A program made the position numbers and the translations under genes. Of a stretch of DNA of 61,667 nucleotides, positions 56,252 through 61,667 are shown one piece after another; within the stretch, counting starts at the first letter, position 1, and each line of letters begins with the position of its first letter. This DNA comes from Bacteroidia bacterium (GTDB lineage: Bacteria > Bacteroidota > Bacteroidia > Flavobacteriales > Flavobacteriaceae), in the NCBI GenBank assembly GCA_030430535.1, contig JAUIKY010000018.1:1-61667 (forward strand). The letters are read 5' to 3'. The notes under the pieces are model-generated. The model was not told where the DNA came from, did not search any database, and saw only the letters and a list, made by a program, of their open reading frames with translations.

Positions 56252-58654
56252 ATGATTTTAAACACCGAATTAGAATACAAAGGAAATTTGTTTCCTTCCA
56301 AAATAATAAAGTACGAAAAGAACCTAAACGTGCTGTCGTTCACCACAGAAAACGGCGTAAAACTTGAAGTTACCGTGCGCCGCGACAGTATCCTTCGTTT
56401 TAGGTTTACCACCACAGGTATTTTTGATAACGATTTTTCGTATGCCATTACAAAATATGCCAGTCGTGGTTACAACCACTTGGAAGTTACTGAAGACGAT
56501 GATAATTACATTATTACCACTTCAAAACTCATCTGCCATATTTCCAAATTAGATTTGCGCTCGTCTATTTACGACGCCAAAGACAACAGTTTGATTTGCG
56601 AAGACGAATTAGGCTTCCACTGGGAAGAAAGTTACGAGTTTGGTGGCGATGTGGTAAAAATGTCGAAAACCGCACAACCCGGAGAAAGCTATTATGGCTT
56701 GGGCGATAAACCCGTTGATAATAACCTCAAGGGCAAACGTTTTGAGAATTGGGTAACCGACTCTTATGCCTATGGCCGCGATACCGACCCCATTTATAAA
56801 ACCATTCCGTTTTACACAGCATTGCACAGTAAAAAATCGTACGGTATATTTTTCGATAATACCTTCCGTTCGTATTTCGATTTTTGCAGCGAACGTCGCA
56901 ACATCACCAGCTTTTGGGCTCACGGTGGCGAAATGAACTATTATTTCATCTACGGCCCCGACATGTCAGAAGTAGTCGCCAATTACACCGATTTAACCGG
57001 AAAACCCCACGAAATGCCGGCGCTTTGGGCTTTGGGCTACCATCAGTGTAAATGGAGTTATTATCCAGAATCGAACGTAAAGGAAATCACAGCCAAATTC
57101 AGGGAGCTTAAAATTCCTTGCGATGCCATTTATTTGGATATCGATTATATGGAAGGCTTTAGGTGTTTTACTTGGAGCAAAGAATATTTCCCAGACCCGA
57201 AACGTATGGTTAAGGAATTGGCCGACGATGGCTTTAAAACCATCGTGATTATCGACCCAGGTATTAAAATCGATATGGATTATTCGGTATTCAAGGAAGG
57301 ACTTGAAAACGACTATTTCTGCAAACGTGCCGATGGCCCATATATGAAAGGAAAAGTATGGCCGGGCGAATGTTATTTCCCCGATTTCACCAAACCTGAA
57401 GTGCGCGAATGGTGGTCTGATCTATTCAAGGAATTGGTTGAAGATATAGGCGTAAAAGGCGTTTGGAACGATATGAACGAACCCGCCGTTATGGATGTTC
57501 CGGGCAAAACCTTCCCTGATGATGTACGCCACGATTACGACGGCAACCCTTGTAGCCACCGCAAAGCACACAACATTTACGGTATGCAAATGGCACGCGC
57601 CACTTACCAAGGCTTAAAGAAATTCTCTTACCCGAAACGTCCTTTTGTAATCACCAGAGCCGCCTATTCGGGTACGCAACGCTACACCTCTAGCTGGACG
57701 GGCGATAACGTGGCTTCTTGGGACCACTTAAATATTGCCAATTTACAGGCACAGCGTATGGCCATGTCTGGATTCTCGTTTGTGGGATCGGATATCGGCG
57801 GTTTTGCCGAGCAACCCAATGGCGAACTGTACGCCCGTTGGATTCAATTGGGTATTTTCCACCCGTTCTGCAGAACGCACTCCTCGGGCGACCATGGTGA
57901 CCAGGAGCCTTGGGCTTTTGGAAAAACCATAACCGATGTGGTTCGTAAGTTTATCGAACTGCGTTATCAATTGCTACCGTACTTGTACACGGCGTTTTGG
58001 CGCTATGCCGATGAGGGTATTCCAATCTTAAAATCATTGGTGCTTTACGACCAAGAAGACTCGCAAACCCATTACCGAAACGATGAGTTTATTTTTGGTG
58101 AAAAGATACTGGCATGCCCTGTTAATGGGCCTAACCAAAAAGGAAGGCGCATGTACATTCCGCGAGGCCAATGGTACAACTTCTGGACCGATGAAGTGGT
58201 AAAAGGTGGCCAAGAAGTTTGGGTAGATGCCGATCTGGACAGTATGCCTATTTTTGTAAGCGAAGGTGCCATTATCCCTAAATACCCAATACAGCAGTAT
58301 GTTGGTGAAAAAACCATCGACGAGCTTATTTTAGATGTGTATTACAAAGAAGGCAAAGAAGAATCGATGGTGTACGAAGATGCTGGCGATGGTTACGACT
58401 ATATAAAAGGGCGTTACAGCTTAAGAAACTTTAAGCTACACGGTAAAAAGGACGAGCTGATTATTCAGCAACACAAGTCTGGAAAATATGTAACCACTTA
58501 TAAAACCTTTAAATTGAATTTACATGGTTTACCGTTCAAAATTTCTAAAATAGAGGTTGATAATGTGGAGATTCCGTTTAAAGACCTTAAACTTAACGGC
58601 GATAACTCCTTAACCTTAATTAAAGAGTTTACAGAGTTGCATATTATGGCTTAA
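56252..58654 (+). CDS. GH31 alpha-glucosidase
   Basis: The 800-residue glycoside hydrolase releases glucose from alpha-glucosides. It has the beta-sandwich N-domain, then a catalytic domain with ALGYHQCKWSYYPESNVKEITAKFRELKIPCDAIYLDIDYM, the nucleophile in GVWNDMNEP and the acid-base in WTGDNVASWDHL. It has no signal peptide, so it is cytoplasmic and could recycle stored glucan or oligosaccharides from the adjacent operon. Substrate specificity (maltose, isomaltose, glucan) is not certain. A terminator at 58678 closes it. Confidence 0.93.
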   Translation: MILNTELEYKGNLFPSKIIKYEKNLNVLSFTTENGVKLEVTVRRDSILRFRFTTTGIFDNDFSYAITKYASRGYNHLEVTEDDDNYIITTSKLICHISKLDLRSSIYDAKDNSLICEDELGFHWEESYEFGGDVVKMSKTAQPGESYYGLGDKPVDNNLKGKRFENWVTDSYAYGRDTDPIYKTIPFYTALHSKKSYGIFFDNTFRSYFDFCSERRNITSFWAHGGEMNYYFIYGPDMSEVVANYTDLTGKPHEMPALWALGYHQCKWSYYPESNVKEITAKFRELKIPCDAIYLDIDYMEGFRCFTWSKEYFPDPKRMVKELADDGFKTIVIIDPGIKIDMDYSVFKEGLENDYFCKRADGPYMKGKVWPGECYFPDFTKPEVREWWSDLFKELVEDIGVKGVWNDMNEPAVMDVPGKTFPDDVRHDYDGNPCSHRKAHNIYGMQMARATYQGLKKFSYPKRPFVITRAAYSGTQRYTSSWTGDNVASWDHLNIANLQAQRMAMSGFSFVGSDIGGFAEQPNGELYARWIQLGIFHPFCRTHSSGDHGDQEPWAFGKTITDVVRKFIELRYQLLPYLYTAFWRYADEGIPILKSLVLYDQEDSQTHYRNDEFIFGEKILACPVNGPNQKGRRMYIPRGQWYNFWTDEVVKGGQEVWVDADLDSMPIFVSEGAIIPKYPIQQYVGEKTIDELILDVYYKEGKEESMVYEDAGDGYDYIKGRYSLRNFKLHGKKDELIIQQHKSGKYVTTYKTFKLNLHGLPFKISKIEVDNVEIPFKDLKLNGDNSLTLIKEFTELHIMA

Positions 58655-58677
58655 AGCCCGTTGCAAACTCATAGTAA

Positions 58678-58708
58678 AAAACCCTGCTTTTTAGCGGGGT
58701 TTTTTTAT
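58678..58708 (+). terminator. intrinsic terminator after the GH31 gene
   Basis: AAAACCCTGC with GCGGGGTTTTTT (GC-rich stem with one G-U) and a run of seven T. Confidence 0.85.
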
Positions 58709-58794
58709 ACCAAAAAGTAAAAGCACTACCCTCTTTGTAAGAAATATTTTTAATATTGGTTTGTTGTGTCTATATTTATCACTTAAATACAAGT

Positions 58795-58820
58795 TGGATA
58801 AACGCAATTGTGTTTATCCA
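58795..58820. promoter_or_regulatory. perfect inverted repeat before the ATPase gene
   Basis: TGGATAAAC at 58795-58803 and GTTTATCCA at 58812-58820 flank an 8-nt spacer, 42 nt before the ATG. It could be an operator or a leader hairpin. TATATTTA at 58771-58778 resembles a -7 box just upstream. Confidence 0.5.
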
Positions 58821-58862
58821 GTTATTATGCTTTATTAAAAACCAACCCAATAAATATAAATA

Positions 58863-61484
58863 ATGCCAATACTAAATGATATAATTGATTGGGTGGAAAC
58901 CAAGCCTGTTTTTTGGCAAATTGCCGTAGACCGTTTAATCAGAAACAATGAACTAACAGATAATGACATTTCGGAACTAAAGGAAATCTGTAAAGTAGAT
59001 TATGGATTATCAAAGTTTGATTTTGATGAAGTAGACTTTGATGATTTAAGAGACTTCGCAAACAATGTAATAAGTAGTGATGACATAATACTCTCTAAAA
59101 TTTCCAATGTAAACAACATAAACGCGCTCTCAAAAACTAGTGAATTAGAATTTGCCTCAAATGGCCTTACCCTTGTCTATGGAGATAATGGTTCTGGAAA
59201 ATCAAGCTATGTTAGCATCTTAAAACATGCTTGTAATACTAGAGGACATAAGCCAAAAATAAATGATAATTTATATGACTCAACTTGTTTTGGAAACGAT
59301 AGAAAAGCAGATATTGAATATACAGTTGATGGAACAAACTTCAACACTGTAAATCTCATAAATGAAGTAGTAAATGACTCCGTTTTAAAAAGCATTGATG
59401 TTTTTGATACATTTAGCGCAAATCATTACATTGAAGGAGAAGATGAAATCGCCTTTATTCCTCGAGGTTTATCTATTGTAGAAAAATTAGCAATCGGTAT
59501 TAAAAAAGTTGAAAATGAACTACATGTAGAATTTTCAGACCCTGCATTAGAAAAATTTGACCACACTATTTTAGAGGTTTCTGATTGTGCGACTGCTAAA
59601 ACATTCCTTGACAATTTAAGTTCGGAAACTTCACTTAACGAATTAAGAGTAGAAGCAATTTGGAATGAAACTAAAAATTCTAGAATTGGAGAGCTAACCA
59701 AGCAAATAGATAAGTTAAAAGCAACCGACCCAAAGAAAATTTTAAAAGAAAATAACGATAAGATAAAACGTTTTGAGGTTTTACAAAGCAAATTTCAAAC
59801 ACTCGAGAATAACTTGACAGGAGAAAAAATAGAGGACATACAACAAATATTAAATAATTTTTCAACAACAAGTGAAGCACTTAAAGAATCTTCTGAGAAG
59901 GCATTCTCAGAATTACCAATTGAAGGCGTTGGTAATAGTTCTTGGAAATTACTTTGGGAAAGTGCCCGAAAATTCTATAACGAAAATACCGAGAAAGAAG
60001 ACTTCCCAAAAGTTAATGGAGAGAGTAATTGCCCTCTTTGTTTTCAAGATTTAGGAGAAGATGCAAAAAGCAGATTTACTGCTTTCGAAAGTTTTGTGAA
60101 AAATGATATTCAAAAAACTTTTGATGAAGCTTCTGATAAATTTGATTTAGAATTTGAAAATTTAAATAATCTTGATTTTTCTTTTGAAGAACAAAATCCT
60201 ACAACAATTGAACTAGATGAACTGATTGATGAATACTCGCAAGATCAATCACAGTATTTAGAATCACTTTCTAAGCAGAAAGACTATTTAGTTAGACTGT
60301 TTAATTCTAAAAAACCTGTTGAAGCTATTAATTCAATTGAAATTGAGAATACACCTAAAACTCAAATTCAAAATCTCATTAAGGACTTAAAAGAAGCAAA
60401 TGAGAAATTAGCAATCCAGTCAATTGAAGAAGATTTAAAACCACTAAATAAGGAGCTAAATCAATTAAAAGGAGAAAAAAAGATTTTTGATTATAAACCC
60501 AAATTAGGTCGTGAAATTTATCGACAAAAAAAAATAAAACTGCTAAATAGGTGCATTAGTAAATGTAATACCCGAACGATTACTTCTCTTAGCAATGATT
60601 TAGCAACAAATTACATAAGCCAACATCTTAAAGAGAATTTCAAAGCAGAACTTACCAAACTAGGTTTTAAAAACATCAACATAGAAACCGAAACAAAAGG
60701 ACAAAGAGGAAAACAATATCACTACTTAAGACTTGATGAACAAAACGCAAATGGAATTGCATTAAAAGACGTTTTAAGTGAGGGAGAACATAGGTGTATT
60801 TCCTTGGCAACATTCTTATCGGAATTATCCATTTCAGAGCATAAAAGTGCTATTATTTTTGATGACCCAGTTTCATCTCTTGACCATAAATGGAGAAATA
60901 AAATATCGAAAAGAATTGCAGAAGAAGCTTTAGTGCGACAGGTTATTGTTTTTACTCACGATATCACATTTCTACTAATGATTCAAGAACATTCCAAAAG
61001 CTTAAATTGTGATTTAGATATAAAGAGCCTGACAAGAAAGAGAAAAGAAACAGGACTGATTGCAAGCAATCCACCTTGGGATGCTTTACCAGTTGGAAAA
61101 CGTATAGGCTTATTAAAAGACGCATATCAAAAATTAGAGAAAATTGAAAGAACAGAAACCGAAGAAGTTTACAAAGAAAGAGCAAAATTGTTGTATGGTA
61201 AACTTAGAGAAACTTGGGAGCGTTTTATTGAAGAGGTGTTTCTAAACGGAGCAATTCAAAGATTTGGCAGAGCAATACAAACTCAACGTTTATCAAAAGT
61301 TGTTGACTTAACTGATGATGATTATAATATTGTTGATGCGAATATGAGCAAGTGTTCTACTTATTTCACGGGACACGATACAGCAGGAACTTTAATAGAA
61401 GAAATGCCTGACTCTGCTGAATTTCTTGCTGATTTGAAAACCTTAGAAGAATATATTAAAGATATTAGGAGGCGAAGAAATTAA
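58863..61484 (+). CDS. SMC/RloC-like AAA ATPase, candidate defence protein
   Basis: This 873-residue protein has Walker A GDNGSGKS (residues 107-114), a coiled-coil middle (residues 260-590) with Cys390-Pro-Leu-Cys393, like a zinc hook, an ABC signature LSEGEH (638-643), Walker B IIFDDPVSSLDH (Asp667, Asp668) and the switch histidine of VFTHDITFLLMIQEH. The C-terminal 100 residues read LRETWERFIEEVFLNGAIQRF (Arg782, Glu786), with His838 in FTGHDTAG, then a basic end. Order and the CxxC hook resemble RloC, a tRNA anticodon nuclease with an Arg-Glu-His triad, but the His spacing differs from PrrC and I cannot confirm it. It is AT-richer than its neighbours, suggesting transfer. Confidence 0.75.
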   Translation: MPILNDIIDWVETKPVFWQIAVDRLIRNNELTDNDISELKEICKVDYGLSKFDFDEVDFDDLRDFANNVISSDDIILSKISNVNNINALSKTSELEFASNGLTLVYGDNGSGKSSYVSILKHACNTRGHKPKINDNLYDSTCFGNDRKADIEYTVDGTNFNTVNLINEVVNDSVLKSIDVFDTFSANHYIEGEDEIAFIPRGLSIVEKLAIGIKKVENELHVEFSDPALEKFDHTILEVSDCATAKTFLDNLSSETSLNELRVEAIWNETKNSRIGELTKQIDKLKATDPKKILKENNDKIKRFEVLQSKFQTLENNLTGEKIEDIQQILNNFSTTSEALKESSEKAFSELPIEGVGNSSWKLLWESARKFYNENTEKEDFPKVNGESNCPLCFQDLGEDAKSRFTAFESFVKNDIQKTFDEASDKFDLEFENLNNLDFSFEEQNPTTIELDELIDEYSQDQSQYLESLSKQKDYLVRLFNSKKPVEAINSIEIENTPKTQIQNLIKDLKEANEKLAIQSIEEDLKPLNKELNQLKGEKKIFDYKPKLGREIYRQKKIKLLNRCISKCNTRTITSLSNDLATNYISQHLKENFKAELTKLGFKNINIETETKGQRGKQYHYLRLDEQNANGIALKDVLSEGEHRCISLATFLSELSISEHKSAIIFDDPVSSLDHKWRNKISKRIAEEALVRQVIVFTHDITFLLMIQEHSKSLNCDLDIKSLTRKRKETGLIASNPPWDALPVGKRIGLLKDAYQKLEKIERTETEEVYKERAKLLYGKLRETWERFIEEVFLNGAIQRFGRAIQTQRLSKVVDLTDDDYNIVDANMSKCSTYFTGHDTAGTLIEEMPDSAEFLADLKTLEEYIKDIRRRRN

Positions 61485-61545
61485 CAAATTATAACAATAG
61501 TAACCCCTACACAACCCCATAATTTTCAAAAAACAGAATAAAAAG

Positions 61546-61632
61546 GTAGTATCTCACTAAGTGTGTAAAGTTTAAATATCGAGGGTTATAGCTCTCGATA
61601 TTTTTTTGTTTAATTTTAAAATTTATACACTT
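61546..61632 (+). mobile_element. probable left end of an IS256-type insertion sequence
   Basis: The region starts with AGTATCTCACTAAGTGTGTAAA and holds a hairpin ATATCGAG/CTCGATAT with a T-run. A near-inverted copy TTTATACACTT lies at 61622-61632 of AAGTGTGTAAA at 61559-61569, ending at the ATG of the next gene. This layout (terminal repeat, hairpin, transposase) fits an IS end. The exact outer boundary is uncertain. Confidence 0.5.
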
Positions 61633-61667
61633 ATGAAGAAAGAAGATTTTCTAAACGACGATTTTTT
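61633..61667 (+). CDS. transposase N-terminus (partial, probably IS256 family)
   Basis: Only 11 complete codons are in the window: MKKEDFLNDDF. I recall IS256/mutator transposases of Flavobacteria beginning with such a sequence, followed by LKQFKTG, but this is memory and not testable here. It runs off the end. Confidence 0.45.
   Translation, partial: MKKEDFLNDDF

Overview
The window reads as chromosome of a marine-type member of the Flavobacteriaceae (Bacteroidetes). Supporting signs are the Bacteroidetes promoter motif (TTTG, about 20 nt, TAnnTTTG) before many genes, the near absence of Shine-Dalgarno sequences, a C-terminal type IX secretion (T9SS) sorting domain, a TonB-plug protein, a PID-CTERM-like small protein, an RND pump with lipoprotein adaptor and outer-membrane parts, and the flavobacterial gene order around tdk/alr/rsmI and rpmF/fabH/accBC. 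Coding density is high, most genes are housekeeping, and I saw no rRNA, CRISPR array or prophage. One tRNA (anticodon CAT) is present.

Layout. 1-2.0 kb (minus): HopJ-family protein, rsmI and a conserved hypothetical, with a foldable 73-nt element at the left edge. 2.1-7.6 kb (plus): tdk, alr, mscL, asd and a prolyl oligopeptidase. 7.6-14 kb: a His-rich exported protein and a complete tripartite RND efflux operon. 14-18.6 kb: an ABC ATPase, then a WYL-domain regulator, a candidate small RNA gene, a TPR protein with a basic tail, and the RNA ligase rtcB. 18.6-26 kb (minus): a GreA-like factor, mtgA, a FAD oxidoreductase, the accC-accB-fabH-rpmF-DUF177 block and pdxA. 26-29 kb: ribE, a PID-CTERM-like peptide, and a C5 cytosine methyltransferase with a likely restriction partner. 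29-33 kb: a PfkB kinase, a TPR histidine kinase/response regulator pair, a small unknown protein and the tRNA. 33-42 kb: epimerase, rbfA, LolC/E-type permease, Rdx protein, dusB, a lipoprotein, a TonB-plug protein and lepA. 42-47 kb: an unknown exported protein, a NarL-type response regulator with a 7TMR-DISM-like kinase, and a T9SS cargo protein. 48-58.7 kb: an operon for the GlgE (maltose-1-phosphate) route to alpha-glucan (glgM, glgC, glgE, mak, glgB), followed by a GH31 alpha-glucosidase. 58.8-61.7 kb: a large, AT-rich SMC/RloC-like AAA ATPase next to what looks like the left end of an IS256-type insertion sequence.

How genes work together. The glg genes form a coherent pathway: GlgC makes ADP-glucose, GlgM makes maltose-1-phosphate, GlgE polymerises it and GlgB branches the glucan. 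Mak would feed in maltose, although no trehalose synthase is in view. rpmF/fabH/accB/accC couple ribosome and fatty-acid synthesis genes.

The strongest candidate for an undescribed system is at 14.9-18.6 kb. The WYL regulator and rtcB are preceded by the same inverted repeat (CGCAA-N5-TTGCG). Between them lies a free-standing transcription unit with promoter, folded body and intrinsic terminator but no ORF, plus a TPR protein with a Lys-rich tail. I propose a regulated RNA-repair module. The second candidate is the ATPase at 58.9 kb, a probable mobile defence protein that may act as an RloC/PrrC-like nuclease.
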